A stretch of DNA of 64,000 bases, from assembly GCA_910578175.1 (NCBI GenBank), contig CAJTPF010000001.1, positions 31,604-95,603 on the forward strand. The letters are read 5' to 3'. Below the pieces are notes generated by a model. That model was not told the origin of the DNA and made no database searches. It saw only the letters and a list, made by a program, of their open reading frames with translations. The translations under genes and the position numbers were made by a program. The stretch's first letter is position 1. Every line of letters starts with the position of its first letter. Shown here piece after piece: positions 32,763 through 42,846 of this stretch. This stretch comes from an uncultured Lachnospiraceae bacterium. GTDB lineage: Bacteria; Bacillota; Clostridia; Lachnospirales; Lachnospiraceae.

Positions 32763-33134
32763 TTATTCATCATCGGATGTACCGGCACTTTTATCATCAC
32801 TTGCCGGATGCTGTGCATTTTTAATACAATGCAGGATAGAAAGGGCAAGATTTTTGCTGTCACCGTTCAGGCTGTTCCACAGATCCATAAGACTTCTGGC
32901 TTCCTCATTGAGAACCACGGTATTTTCCGAACCCGAAAGAAAGAACTAGGACGGAGTGATGCTCAATCCATCGCAAATAGTGAGAAATGAGAACATAGAC
33001 GGATAAAAATCACCGTTTTCCATTGTACTGATAGTGGATTGGGTTAAATTACATCTTGCAGCAAGTTCTTTTTGTGATAAACCCTGTGACTTGCGATATT
33101 GAATCAGTATTTCTTTCATTTCATCTGAACTCAT
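32763..33134 (-). pseudogene. XRE-family regulator interrupted by an amber codon
   Basis: From ATG (complement of 33132-33134; AAGAAAGG upstream) the frame encodes a canonical HTH (LSQKELAARCNLTQSTISTM) and then stops at TAG (32946-32948) right after LSITPS. Beyond the stop the same frame continues for 60 codons with family-like sequence FFLSGSENTVVLNEEARSLM and ends with TAA at 32763. The paralog reads ITPCEFFL at this place, so TAG probably replaced CAG (Gln). The HTH alone (about 62 residues) might still bind DNA. A single base change separates it from an intact 123-residue gene. Confidence 0.8.
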
Positions 33135-33399
33135 AACACACATACCTTTCTTAAAAACTAAATACATTATATATGATTTATTGTCTTTTATGAACAACGA
33201 CAAAATAGTATTAAAATACGGTAAGTTGATAATGAAACCTGCATATCAGATATATGGCGTGATTGGGGAAAATCCGGTCGTTAAAAATAATTCATATTTT
33301 ACATAAAAATTACTTGCAAATGTATAGTGTGTTAATTATACTTTTATGGTAAGTATGCACAAAAAATAAAAAAGGTATTCAGCCGGATGGGAGATACGG

Positions 33400-33846
33400 A
33401 TGGAAGAACTTTGGAAAGATATTATTGCGTTTGATATTTCAAAACTGTTTATAGAACCGACTAAAAATACGTTTATACAGCTCTTCCGCTATTTATTTGT
33501 GGGAGGTACGGCATTTGCAGTCGATGCAGGCTGTCTGTTCCTGTTGGAACTCACAGGGATTTATTATCTGCTGGCGGCTGTGTTTGCATTTATGGCAGGT
33601 CTGGCGGTAAACTTTCTCTTATCGAAAGCGCTGGTATTTAAGGGGAGTGAATCGGGAAACAGCAATGAGGTGGAGTTTCTCCTCTATGCGGTCATCGGAG
33701 TGATCGGTCTTGGACTGACGGAAATGATCATGTATTTGTTCACGGAAAAACTGTCTTTATATTTTATGGTTTCAAAAGTAATTGCTGCCGTTGTAGTATT
33801 GATATGGAATTTTGCGGCAAGAAAAATAACGCTTTATAGAAAATAA
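33400..33846 (+). CDS. GtrA-family membrane protein
   Basis: 148 residues with four membrane helices and the GtrA pattern RYLFVGGTAFAVDAGCLFLL near the first helix. Family members help move lipid-linked sugars across the membrane for surface glycan modification. GGATGGGAGA-type sequence lies before the ATG. It is followed at 23 bases by a flavin oxidoreductase and then a polytopic membrane protein, suggesting a surface-polysaccharide operon. Confidence 0.85.
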   Translation: MEELWKDIIAFDISKLFIEPTKNTFIQLFRYLFVGGTAFAVDAGCLFLLELTGIYYLLAAVFAFMAGLAVNFLLSKALVFKGSESGNSNEVEFLLYAVIGVIGLGLTEMIMYLFTEKLSLYFMVSKVIAAVVVLIWNFAARKITLYRK

Positions 33847-33869
33847 TCGGAAAGGGAACATAACAGGAT

Positions 33870-35432
33870 ATGACAAAAACAATTTTAATCATCGGAGCAG
33901 GTCCGGCAGGCATCACTGCCGGATATGAGCTTTTAAAACAGGGAGACGGAAAATACAATGTCATAATTCTGGAGGAAAGCGGGGAAATAGGCGGAATATC
34001 CAGAACCGTACGTTACAACGGCAACCGGATGGACATCGGCGGACACCGTTTTTTCTCAAAGGATGACCGGGTGATGAGATGGTGGGCGGAGATCATGCCT
34101 ACCCAGGGAAGACATTCGTTTGATGACAAATTATTGAAAAGAAAGAAGCCCCTGGCGAAAGGGGGACCGGATCCGGAAAAAGAAGACCGGGTGATGCTGG
34201 TGAGAAACCGGGTTTCCAGAATCTTCTACAAAAAGAAATTTTTTGATTACCCCATCAGTATGAAGTGGGAAACCATAAAAAATATGGGATTTTTTACTAC
34301 GATCCGTGCAGGCTTCAGCTATTTATCATCTACGGTCCATAAATTAAAAGAAACCTCATTGGAAAATTTTTATATAAACCGTTTTGGTCGGGTGTTATAT
34401 TCCATGTTTTTTGAAGGATATACGGAAAAGCTGTGGGGCAGGCATCCGAGGGAAATATCTGCAGACTGGGGTGCGCAGCGTGTCAAAGGCTTATCCGTAA
34501 CCGCCATTATCAAGGATATTTTTTCAAAAGTATTCGGCGGAAAAACGGCGGACCGGAAAGTAGAAACTTCACTGATTGAAGAATTTTATTATCCGAAGTA
34601 CGGTCCGGGACAATTATGGGAAACCGCTGCGGCAGAATTTGAATCCATGGGCGGAATCATCCAAAAAAATTCCAAAGTTGTAAAGATCAACCGGGAAAAG
34701 GATACCATAACTTCCGTGGAAGTTGAGAGAGACGGCAGGACAGAGACGTTAAAAGGAGATATCCTGATATCTTCCATGCCGTTAAAAGATCTGGTGGGAG
34801 GTATGGAGCAGGTACCAGAAGAGATCGCCGCCATTGCGGATGGATTGCCGTATCGTGATTTTGTCACGGTAGGAGTTCTGACCCGGCGGCTGAATCTGAA
34901 AAATGAAACCAATATAAAAACATTGAATGATATCGTACCGGACTGCTGGATATATGTACAGGATACAGGCGTACGGCTGGGAAGGATCCAGATATTTAAC
35001 AACTGGTCCCCTTATCTGGTAGAAGATCCCGGGGAACAAATCTGGATCGGATTGGAATATTTCTGCAATGAAGGGGATAAGTTCTGGAATATGAGCGACC
35101 AGGCATGTATCCGGTTTGCGGCGAAAGAACTTGTGAAAATGGGAGTGATTTCTTCTGCGGAAGAAATTCTGGATGCACATCGTGAGAAGGTGAAAAAAGC
35201 ATATCCTGCATATTTTGATACATATTCGGAAATCGGCCGGCTGACCGGATATCTGGATACCATTGACAATCTGTACTGCGTGGGAAGGAACGGCCAGCAC
35301 AGATATAATAACATGGACCATTCCATGGTCACTTCCTTCGAGGCCGTGAAAAATATTCTGGAAAACAGAAAGGACCGTTCCAATATATGGAATGTCAATA
35401 CGGAGGAAGAATACCATGAAGAAAAGAAATAA
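33870..35432 (+). CDS. FAD-dependent oxidoreductase (UDP-galactopyranose mutase-like)
   Basis: 520 residues. The dinucleotide-binding motif GAGPAGITAGYEL is followed by GGISRTV and the conserved DIGGHRFFSK block seen in UDP-galactopyranose mutase-like and amine-oxidase-like flavoproteins of polysaccharide clusters. The C-terminus has YCVGRNGQHRYNNMDHSM, the second FAD contact. The reaction is not certain: a sugar-nucleotide mutase or a sugar or lipid oxidation. It overlaps the next gene by 17 bases. Confidence 0.82.
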   Translation: MTKTILIIGAGPAGITAGYELLKQGDGKYNVIILEESGEIGGISRTVRYNGNRMDIGGHRFFSKDDRVMRWWAEIMPTQGRHSFDDKLLKRKKPLAKGGPDPEKEDRVMLVRNRVSRIFYKKKFFDYPISMKWETIKNMGFFTTIRAGFSYLSSTVHKLKETSLENFYINRFGRVLYSMFFEGYTEKLWGRHPREISADWGAQRVKGLSVTAIIKDIFSKVFGGKTADRKVETSLIEEFYYPKYGPGQLWETAAAEFESMGGIIQKNSKVVKINREKDTITSVEVERDGRTETLKGDILISSMPLKDLVGGMEQVPEEIAAIADGLPYRDFVTVGVLTRRLNLKNETNIKTLNDIVPDCWIYVQDTGVRLGRIQIFNNWSPYLVEDPGEQIWIGLEYFCNEGDKFWNMSDQACIRFAAKELVKMGVISSAEEILDAHREKVKKAYPAYFDTYSEIGRLTGYLDTIDNLYCVGRNGQHRYNNMDHSMVTSFEAVKNILENRKDRSNIWNVNTEEEYHEEKK

Positions 35433-37008
35433 AAAAGAAATTCTGAATCTGGCATTTGACGGCGGAATAGTGCTTATTGGGATTTTTTCTTTTTTGCTGG
35501 TTTTGTATTATGTAGTATTTATTGCAAAAGGATATTATCATTCCGATTGTACGGATACCATCATGTGGGCGGAAGCTTCCCTGGATGCCAAAGCCCTGAT
35601 GAATCAGGATTTTGCCTATGCCTGTCTGCTTCCTTTTGGCGGACAGCTTTTGATGTTGCCCTTTGTGGCGGTTTTCGGAGTCGGTATGAAGGCCCAGATT
35701 CTTGGAATGACATTGTTTTATCTTATTTTTGTATTGGCTCTGATATATTTTGCCAGAGCATTGGATTTCAGTGTCAGATGGATTGCCGTCCTGCTTTCGT
35801 CCCTGCTGCTACTGATATCTTCCAGTGAAAAACTCAGGGAAATCTTCTGGGGACACATAATATATTACAGTCTTGGAATTCTGTTTTTGATGATCGGGGC
35901 AGCGTTGGTCTTCCGGATCCTCCGGTCAGATAAAATAAATCTCCGCCATACGGCGGCGCTGTTTTTGTGGACGCTCCTTTGCTCCATGAACGGTATTCAG
36001 GCAATTACCATATATGCACTGCCCGTTCTGGCGGCAGTGGCAGCAGAACGATTTTTTGATTTTCAGACCGACTGGAAGGGCAGGAGCAATATCAGCAGGT
36101 ATACGGTATTGTCATTACTGATATTGGGGATTCTGGCAGGATTGCTGACCGGCAGTATGGTAAACGGAAATCTGACAGCCGGTTATGCGGAAGCGTATTC
36201 TTCATTTTCAAAAAGCAGCCAGTGGATTGGCAATCTGGGAGAATTGTTTCCTTCCTTCATGTCACTGCTGGGTGTGGACATAACCGATAATACTCTGTTA
36301 TATTCCAGGGAAGGAATCTTCCATCTTCTGAGGATCATCTGTGCCCTGATGCTTCTGACGGTTCCGGTAGTGATGGCCTGTATGTACCGGAAGTTTAAAA
36401 GTACTTCATACCGTCTGATGATATTTATCCATCATTTCATGACGCTGCTGATTCTGCTTGGATGGGTATTCGGAAAATTAAATTCCGCAAACTGGCGTCT
36501 GTCGCCTGTTGTCGCCACATCCGTGATATTATGTGTGATGTTTGTCAGATGGATCTTTCAGAATACCGGTTATAAGCGGCTGCTGGCGCTGATAGCGGTA
36601 CCCGTTGCCTGTGTCTGGCTTATCGTCTCTTATGAAATATTGACGATGGAGAAACAGACCCGGACCAATGAACGTTTAAATGAGCTGGCAGGGTATCTGG
36701 AAGAAAATGATCTGGAATACGGATATGCCACGTTCTGGTATGCCAATATAATAACAATGTTATCTGATTCAAAAGTAAAGGTAAGGTGTATCAGCTTAGA
36801 GGAAGACGGGTACAGAAAACGTTTATACCAGACAAATATAAACTGGTATGAAGATACCGGCGGGTATGACAGATATTTTGTTATTCTGACAAACCAGGAG
36901 ATGGAAGAGTTTTATGAACAGCCACGATATGATTTTGAAGAGGCGGAAGAAATAATGAAATGCGGTACATATAATATCTTAATCTATGAACGGAATATTA
37001 TAAAATAA
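35416..37008 (+). CDS. Polytopic membrane protein, possible GT-C glycosyltransferase
   Basis: 530 residues with about ten to eleven membrane helices and a soluble C-terminal domain of roughly 100 residues. GGAGGAAG precedes the ATG at 35416; the upstream ATG at 35392 has no ribosome site. The layout (acidic residues in the first loop, HSDCTDTIMWAEAS) is compatible with GT-C type sugar transferases, but no signature is decisive. Context with GtrA supports a role in surface polysaccharide. Confidence 0.7.
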   Translation: MKKRNKKEILNLAFDGGIVLIGIFSFLLVLYYVVFIAKGYYHSDCTDTIMWAEASLDAKALMNQDFAYACLLPFGGQLLMLPFVAVFGVGMKAQILGMTLFYLIFVLALIYFARALDFSVRWIAVLLSSLLLLISSSEKLREIFWGHIIYYSLGILFLMIGAALVFRILRSDKINLRHTAALFLWTLLCSMNGIQAITIYALPVLAAVAAERFFDFQTDWKGRSNISRYTVLSLLILGILAGLLTGSMVNGNLTAGYAEAYSSFSKSSQWIGNLGELFPSFMSLLGVDITDNTLLYSREGIFHLLRIICALMLLTVPVVMACMYRKFKSTSYRLMIFIHHFMTLLILLGWVFGKLNSANWRLSPVVATSVILCVMFVRWIFQNTGYKRLLALIAVPVACVWLIVSYEILTMEKQTRTNERLNELAGYLEENDLEYGYATFWYANIITMLSDSKVKVRCISLEEDGYRKRLYQTNINWYEDTGGYDRYFVILTNQEMEEFYEQPRYDFEEAEEIMKCGTYNILIYERNIIK

Positions 37009-37016
37009 CAGAAAAG

Positions 37017-37062
37017 CTGCCAGTCTCATATGGGAATTACCCATGAGACTGACAGTTTTTTT
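37017..37062. terminator. Bidirectional terminator before catalase
   Basis: A 13-base stem with one mismatch (CTGCCAGTCTCAT with ATGAGACTGACAG) followed by TTTTTTT. It lies between convergent genes. Confidence 0.85.
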
Positions 37063-37073
37063 ACTGCTCCCGG

Positions 37074-38546
37074 TTATTTTGAACACTTCTGCATGGCATA
37101 CATAACGTTGTTTGCCCAATCTTTGGAAGCTTTTGCAAAGTTAGAAAGAACCCGTTCGATGATGTCCCGCCGGCACTGCGCCAGTTCTACGGCAATATTT
37201 TCGGCAAGATGCTGTTTATCCGCAGGCGAGAGGGAGCGATAGCGCTCGCCGGCCTGCGTATAGTCGTCAGTTTTTACGATCGGGGTTCTGGCAATATACC
37301 CTTTGGCAAATACCGGTTTCGGGACAGTGATGTCAGCCGGCAGCGGTTGATTATGATTCAGGCTGTTCGGGGAATAATTGACGGGTTCCGGATTGATCTC
37401 ATAGGTCATGCTACCGTCCCGCTGGTTATTATTCACCGGTGAAACGGAGCGGTTGACCGGAAGCTGGGCAAAGTTCGGACCGATCCGGTATCTCTGGGTA
37501 TCCAGATAAGAAAAACTTCGACCCTGAAGCATCTTATCTGCAGAAAATTCGATTCCTGGAACTATATTTCCGGGACAAAAGGCAGATTGTTCCACCTCTG
37601 CAAAGAAGTTTTCCGGATTTTTATTCAGCGTCATCATACCTACTTTATACAGCGGGAACTGGTCTTCCGGCCATGTTTTTGTGTCGTCCAGCGGGTCAAA
37701 GCTTAAGTGTTCCACTTCTTCCGGAGCCATGATCTGGACGCAAAGTTCATATTTTGGAAAATCTCCGTTCTTAATATGCTCATGCAGGTTACGGACTGCA
37801 ATATCCGGGTCGGAGCCGGCCAGGGCCTCGGCCTCCTGGCGGGTGATGGTTTCGATTCCCTGCATGGTCTTCCAGTGATATTTGATATAAAAGCGTTCGC
37901 TGTTTTTATTTACCCAGACATAAGTGTTAACTCCGAAACCGTCAATGTGGGCATAGTCCTTTATAGTACCACGGTCGGAATACAGCCAGACGATCATATG
38001 AGTCGATTCCGGTGTCAGGGAAATGAAATCCCAGAATCGTTCCGGGTCTTTTAAGTTATTATCCGGAGAAGGTTTCAGGGAATGTATCACATCCGGGAAT
38101 TTTATGGAATCCCGGATAAAGAAGACCGGAAGGTCATTTCCCACCAGATCATAGATACCCTGATTGGTGTAAAACTTAACGGCAAATCCCCGGGGGTCCC
38201 TGACCGTGTCCGCAGAACCTTTGGAACCGATCACGGTAGAAAAGCGGACAAAAACTTTTGTGATCCGGTTTGGAACCTGCAGAAAATCGGCCATGGTATA
38301 TTTGGCCATGCACTGATAGGGTTTGAAATAGCCGAATGCGCCGGCACCTTTTGCATGAACCACCCGTTCGGGAATACGTTCTCTGTCAAAGTGGGCGATC
38401 TTATCGATCTGATGAATGTCTTCCAGCAGGGTCGGTCCGTCGGAACCCACCGTCAGGGAATTCTGGTCATTGGGAACCGGACGGCCCAGACTGTCGGTCA
38501 TGTATGGAAAATCCGGGTTACAGGTATCGGAAGGAATAAAATTCAT
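37074..38546 (-). CDS. katA: Catalase (monofunctional, clade 3 size)
   Basis: A 490-residue haem catalase breaking down hydrogen peroxide. The catalytic histidine is in ERVVHAKGAGAFGYF, the asparagine in DLVGNDLPVFFIRD, and the proximal haem tyrosine in SYLDTQRYRIGPN. The FSTVIGSKGSADT block differs slightly from the usual FSTVAGExGSADT. It is monocistronic, divergent from proA, ended by a terminator. The 200-base divergent region upstream shows no PerR-box palindrome that I could confirm. Presence in an anaerobe suggests oxygen tolerance. Confidence 0.95.
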   Translation of the reverse strand: MNFIPSDTCNPDFPYMTDSLGRPVPNDQNSLTVGSDGPTLLEDIHQIDKIAHFDRERIPERVVHAKGAGAFGYFKPYQCMAKYTMADFLQVPNRITKVFVRFSTVIGSKGSADTVRDPRGFAVKFYTNQGIYDLVGNDLPVFFIRDSIKFPDVIHSLKPSPDNNLKDPERFWDFISLTPESTHMIVWLYSDRGTIKDYAHIDGFGVNTYVWVNKNSERFYIKYHWKTMQGIETITRQEAEALAGSDPDIAVRNLHEHIKNGDFPKYELCVQIMAPEEVEHLSFDPLDDTKTWPEDQFPLYKVGMMTLNKNPENFFAEVEQSAFCPGNIVPGIEFSADKMLQGRSFSYLDTQRYRIGPNFAQLPVNRSVSPVNNNQRDGSMTYEINPEPVNYSPNSLNHNQPLPADITVPKPVFAKGYIARTPIVKTDDYTQAGERYRSLSPADKQHLAENIAVELAQCRRDIIERVLSNFAKASKDWANNVMYAMQKCSK

Positions 38547-38747
38547 GGAAAACCTCGAAAAAATGCTTTATACAAATATATTCGCAGGAAGGGAAATTGT
38601 TACAACTCTGACGGAACAGCCTGTATTTGCTCTTTATTTTAAAATTCCCGTTGATAAATCCTCCGCACAATGTTAAAATCAAGATTAATTGTAATTTTAA
38701 CATTTCCATGATTTATGAAAATATATATGAAAAGCGAGGTACCGGAT

Positions 38748-40031
38748 ATGACAATAAAAGAACAGGCTGCGAAAATGAAACTTGATAGCACGAAACTGGC
38801 CGCCCAGTCGTTGGAAGCAAGAAACAAAGCGTTGCAGGCCGTTGCGGATGCTCTGACGGAGCAGAGGGATAAAATAATAGAAGCGAATCAGCAGGATCTG
38901 GAAAAAGCCGAAAAAGACGGTCTGGCGGCACCGATTCTGAAGAGGCTGAAGTTTAATGAATCAAAACTACAGGATGTAGTAAAGGGAATCCGGGATCTGA
39001 TCGAATTGCCGGATCCGCTGGGAAAGGTTCAGATGAAGCGGGAACTGGACAGCGATTTGGTACTGGTGAGAGAATCCAGTCCGATCGGTGTTATAGGGGT
39101 TATCTTTGAATCCCGTCCGGATGCCATGGTCCAGATTTCCACGCTCTGTCTGAAAAGCGGCAATTGTGCTATCTTAAAGGGTGGAAGCGAGGCGGCCCGG
39201 ACCAATAAAGTTTTATTTGAGATAATTCATCAGGCGGCAGTGGCGGCAGGGATGCCGGAGGGCTGTATGATGCAGGCGGAAGCAAGGGAAGAGATTAGCG
39301 AGCTTCTGGCATGTAATGAATCCGTTGATTTATTGATTCCGAGAGGGTCTAATTCTTTTGTCCAGTATATTATGAGCAATACGAAGATACCGGTCATGGG
39401 ACATGCCGACGGAATCTGCCATATCTATGCGGATAAAGAGCTGGATATAGACAAGGCCGTCAGGGTGATCATTGATTCCAAAACCCAGTATACCGCTGTC
39501 TGTAATGCAGTAGAAACGCTGCTGGTGCATAAGGAAGCAGCAGAAAAACTTCTTCCGGCACTAAATGAAGCATTTCAGGAAAAAAACGTGGAAGTGCGGG
39601 GAACAAAAGAAATCCGGGATATCATAGACTGTGAAGAGTCGGTGGAAGAAGATTTTGCAACCGAGTATCTGGATCTGATCATTTCCGTTAAGACTGTGGA
39701 AAATATAGAGGAAGCGATCGAACATATTAACCGGTATGGTTCCCATCATACCGATTGTATATTGACCGAAGACCGGTCGGCAATGCAGCAGTTTATGCAG
39801 TATGTGGATTCGGCAGGGGTATATTGTAACTGTTCCACAAGATTTGCAGATGGTTACCGTTACGGATTTGGCGCCGAGGTGGGGATCAGTACTGGAAAAT
39901 TACATGCCAGAGGACCGGTGGGACTGGAAGGACTCTGTACGTATAAGTATAAACTGTTTGGAAACGGCAATATTGTGGAGGATTATGCCGCAGGAAGACG
40001 GGAATTTCATTTTAAAGATATTCAGCCGTAG
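38748..40031 (+). CDS. proA: Gamma-glutamyl phosphate reductase
   Basis: 427 residues; the second enzyme of proline synthesis, reducing gamma-glutamyl phosphate with NADPH. The catalytic cysteine is in YTAVCNAVETLLVHK; VRESSPIGVIGVIFESRPDA and KSGNCAILKGGSEA are family blocks. GAGGT before the ATG at 38748 fixes the start, and the family N-terminus agrees. proB (glutamate kinase) is not next to it; instead an MBOAT gene starts 10 bases downstream. Confidence 0.95.
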   Translation: MTIKEQAAKMKLDSTKLAAQSLEARNKALQAVADALTEQRDKIIEANQQDLEKAEKDGLAAPILKRLKFNESKLQDVVKGIRDLIELPDPLGKVQMKRELDSDLVLVRESSPIGVIGVIFESRPDAMVQISTLCLKSGNCAILKGGSEAARTNKVLFEIIHQAAVAAGMPEGCMMQAEAREEISELLACNESVDLLIPRGSNSFVQYIMSNTKIPVMGHADGICHIYADKELDIDKAVRVIIDSKTQYTAVCNAVETLLVHKEAAEKLLPALNEAFQEKNVEVRGTKEIRDIIDCEESVEEDFATEYLDLIISVKTVENIEEAIEHINRYGSHHTDCILTEDRSAMQQFMQYVDSAGVYCNCSTRFADGYRYGFGAEVGISTGKLHARGPVGLEGLCTYKYKLFGNGNIVEDYAAGRREFHFKDIQP

Positions 40032-40041
40032 GAGTTGACAA

Positions 40042-41496
40042 ATGGTATTCAGCAGTTTTGTATTTTTATTTCGCTTTCTGCCGGTAGTTTTAGTGGTTTA
40101 TTATTGTCTGCCCGGTTGTGTCCGTCAGTTCTGGCTGCTGCTCTCCAGTCTGCTGTTTTATGCCTGGGGAGAACCGGACTATGTGATTTTGTTGATTCTT
40201 TCCATTTTCTTCAATTATTTTTCCGGTCTTTTGATTGGATATCATAAAAAACAAAACCGCAGAAAAGCGGCGGTTATTTCAATGATTACCGCTGTCAGTG
40301 CCAATGTGCTGCTACTCTGTGCGTTCAAATATTCGCTCATGATACTGGAACTGTTTGAAACTGTTTGTTCCGTACGGATAGATTTTGCAGGAATCATTCT
40401 GCCGGCCGGAATATCTTTTTATACGTTTCAATCCGTTTCATATCTTGCAGATGTCTGGCGGGGAGACGTAGAGCCCCAGAAAAGTATCGTTTCTTTTGGA
40501 ATGTATATCGCCATGTTTCCGCAGCTGATCGCCGGGCCGGTCGTCCGTTATAAATATATTGAGGCACAGATCCGGAAGAAACAAAAGGATCAGGAAACGG
40601 ATCATCAGCAGGTGATCCGGAATCTATCCCATGGGATCGGGCGTTTTATTATCGGATTATCAAAAAAGGTCATTCTGGCGAATAATGTGGGAATCTTCTG
40701 GCAGCAGATATCCGGTATGGAGACCGGAAGCTTGTCAGCTGTCACGGCATGGTTTGGAATTACGGCATTTGCTTTTCAGATTTATTTTGATTTTTCGGGA
40801 TATTCCGACATGGCGCTGGGGCTGGCCGCCATGTTCGGGTTCCGGCTGGAGGAAAATTTTGATTATCCTTATATATCAAAAAGCATTACTGAATTCTGGC
40901 GTAGATGGCATATTTCCATAGGAACCTGGTTTCGGGAATATGTGTATATTCCGCTGGGCGGGAACCGGACAGGCAGGATAAGACATATATTTAATATCCT
41001 TCTTGTATGGATGCTGACTGGTTTATGGCATGGCGCCAGGTTCAACTTTCTGCTTTGGGGATTGTATTTCGGAGTGATCATTCTTTTGGAAAAATATGTA
41101 ATATTAAAGGCGCTAAAGCATATACCGGCAATATTACGCTATGTTTACAGTGCAGTTCTAATATTGTTTGGATGGGTAATCTTTGAGGCGGATAGTATCG
41201 GAGAAGCGGGAGGATATTTTAAATCGCTGCTTGGAGGAAACGGCTGGGGGATTCGTTCGGATTCGGCCATATATTTGCTGTATACCGGTTTGTTCTTTAT
41301 GATACTGTTAATCATCGGTGCCACGCCTCTGCCGGCTATTTTATGGAAGAAAACGGAGAAGAAACTGTCAGGGATCAGAAGAGGGATCGTTATCTGTTCA
41401 ATGATCAGAAATGCGGGATATTTGGTATTGATGCTGGTATCGACAGCCTATCTGGTAGAGCAGTCCTATAATCCGTTTTTATATTTCAGATTTTAG
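40042..41496 (+). CDS. MBOAT-family O-acyltransferase (AlgI/DltB-like)
   Basis: 484 residues, about eleven membrane helices. Typical motifs: FYTFQSVSYLADVWRG, MFPQLIAGPVVRY, FRFDFSGYSDMA-like (IYFDFSGYSDMALGLA), the RWHISIGTWFREYVYIPLGG block and the catalytic histidine in TGLWHGARFNF. It transfers acyl groups (usually acetyl) to a secreted polysaccharide across the membrane with an SGNH-type partner, which is encoded next. The ATG lies 10 bases after proA with TAGGAG. Confidence 0.93.
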   Translation: MVFSSFVFLFRFLPVVLVVYYCLPGCVRQFWLLLSSLLFYAWGEPDYVILLILSIFFNYFSGLLIGYHKKQNRRKAAVISMITAVSANVLLLCAFKYSLMILELFETVCSVRIDFAGIILPAGISFYTFQSVSYLADVWRGDVEPQKSIVSFGMYIAMFPQLIAGPVVRYKYIEAQIRKKQKDQETDHQQVIRNLSHGIGRFIIGLSKKVILANNVGIFWQQISGMETGSLSAVTAWFGITAFAFQIYFDFSGYSDMALGLAAMFGFRLEENFDYPYISKSITEFWRRWHISIGTWFREYVYIPLGGNRTGRIRHIFNILLVWMLTGLWHGARFNFLLWGLYFGVIILLEKYVILKALKHIPAILRYVYSAVLILFGWVIFEADSIGEAGGYFKSLLGGNGWGIRSDSAIYLLYTGLFFMILLIIGATPLPAILWKKTEKKLSGIRRGIVICSMIRNAGYLVLMLVSTAYLVEQSYNPFLYFRF

Positions 41497-41543
41497 AATG
41501 GCCGGATGGCCAAAGTTAATAAAAGAAGCAGGGAAATGATTTG

Positions 41544-42734
41544 ATGCAGAAAAAAAATATAGACAGTATTGAAAATACGGATAAACGTACGGACCCTGCC
41601 TTTATGGCAGACTGCGTTACGGTTGTGTTGTTTGTGCTGTTTTTTATCGGAATCGGAATAGGGCTGTCAGTAAAAAAAGACGGGAGATTTTCGGAGCAGG
41701 AGAACCGGTATCTGGCAGAACGACCGGAACTGAGTCTTTCCGCACTGAGAAATGGCCGGTTTGAAGAAGAATATGAAGCCTATCTTTCAGACCAGTTTCC
41801 TTTCCGGAATCAATGGATAACGCTTCGGACCGCAACGGAATTGCTGCTGCAGAAGAGGGAAGTTAACGGAATCTATTTTGCCGAAGACGATTATCTGATA
41901 GAATTAAAGGATTCCGGACAATATCGTTCGGAACAGGCGGAAAAAAATATAAGGTATCTGGAAGAATTCGTAGCCGGCTGTTCAAAAGAACCGGACTATT
42001 CTGTCAGTATTCTTCTGGTTCCCGGCAAATCGGAGATTCTCAGGAATAAATTACCGGTATTTGCCGGGACACCGGAGGAACGGAAGATCATTGAGGAGAT
42101 ATATGACAGATGTGAGTTGGCGGAGTGTATTGACGTATATGAAGAACTGGAAAAGCATAGGGAGGAATATATTTATTACAGGACGGATCATCACTGGACC
42201 ACACTGGGCAGTTACTATGGGTATAAAGCATGGTGTAACGGGACCGGAATCAGGGAAAACAGACCGGAAGATCTCGTTAAAACCACCGTTACGGAAACAT
42301 TCAGGGGAACACTGGATTCCAAAGTAAATCTCTCGTTTTGCAGCGACAGCATAGATATAGTCGAACCGGCAGATCCCGTTGGGTATACGTTGGTTTATGA
42401 CGGCGGGGCTATGACAAAGCATACATTATTTGATATGGAAAAGCTGGATTCCAAAGATAAGTATGGTATATTTCTCGGAGGAAACCATTCCCTGATTGAA
42501 ATTCATACCACGGTAAATAATGGAAAATCCCTTCTGCTGATTAAAGATTCTTTTGCGAATTCGTTCGTACCATATCTGATTAACCAGTTTGAATATATAT
42601 ATGTTTTGGATCTGAGATATTATAATCAGAGTCTTTCTGAATATTTGGAGAAACACAGGATAACCGATATCCTGATACTTTACAGTCTGTGGGAATTTGT
42701 TCAGGATGAGAATGTCTATAAATTAAAGAATTAA
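41544..42734 (+). CDS. DHHW/AlgX-type membrane-anchored SGNH-like protein
   Basis: 396 residues with one N-terminal membrane helix (about 27-47) and an extracytoplasmic domain. ENRYLAERPELSL near the membrane and YYRTDHHWTTLG (the DHHW signature, catalytic Asp-His region) and LLIKDSFANSFVPYL (serine region) identify AlgJ/AlgX-like partners of MBOAT proteins. Likely acetylates a wall or capsule glycan with the preceding MBOAT. ATG at 41544 is preferred over TTG at 41541. Confidence 0.88.
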   Translation: MQKKNIDSIENTDKRTDPAFMADCVTVVLFVLFFIGIGIGLSVKKDGRFSEQENRYLAERPELSLSALRNGRFEEEYEAYLSDQFPFRNQWITLRTATELLLQKREVNGIYFAEDDYLIELKDSGQYRSEQAEKNIRYLEEFVAGCSKEPDYSVSILLVPGKSEILRNKLPVFAGTPEERKIIEEIYDRCELAECIDVYEELEKHREEYIYYRTDHHWTTLGSYYGYKAWCNGTGIRENRPEDLVKTTVTETFRGTLDSKVNLSFCSDSIDIVEPADPVGYTLVYDGGAMTKHTLFDMEKLDSKDKYGIFLGGNHSLIEIHTTVNNGKSLLLIKDSFANSFVPYLINQFEYIYVLDLRYYNQSLSEYLEKHRITDILILYSLWEFVQDENVYKLKN

Positions 42735-42757
42735 AGGATGAACATAATGGAATATAA

Positions 42758-42795
42758 GACGGCGCCATGACCCTGGTCAGAGTCATGGCGCCGTC
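42758..42795. terminator. GC-rich bidirectional hairpin
   Basis: A perfect 14-bp stem GACGGCGCCATGAC/GTCATGGCGCCGTC with a 10-base loop, between convergent genes. No T-run; probably a transcript end. Confidence 0.65.
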
Positions 42796-42846
42796 CTGAT
42801 GCCAGAAAAACATATCCGGTAATCGTTATAAGTTCCTTGTGTTACT

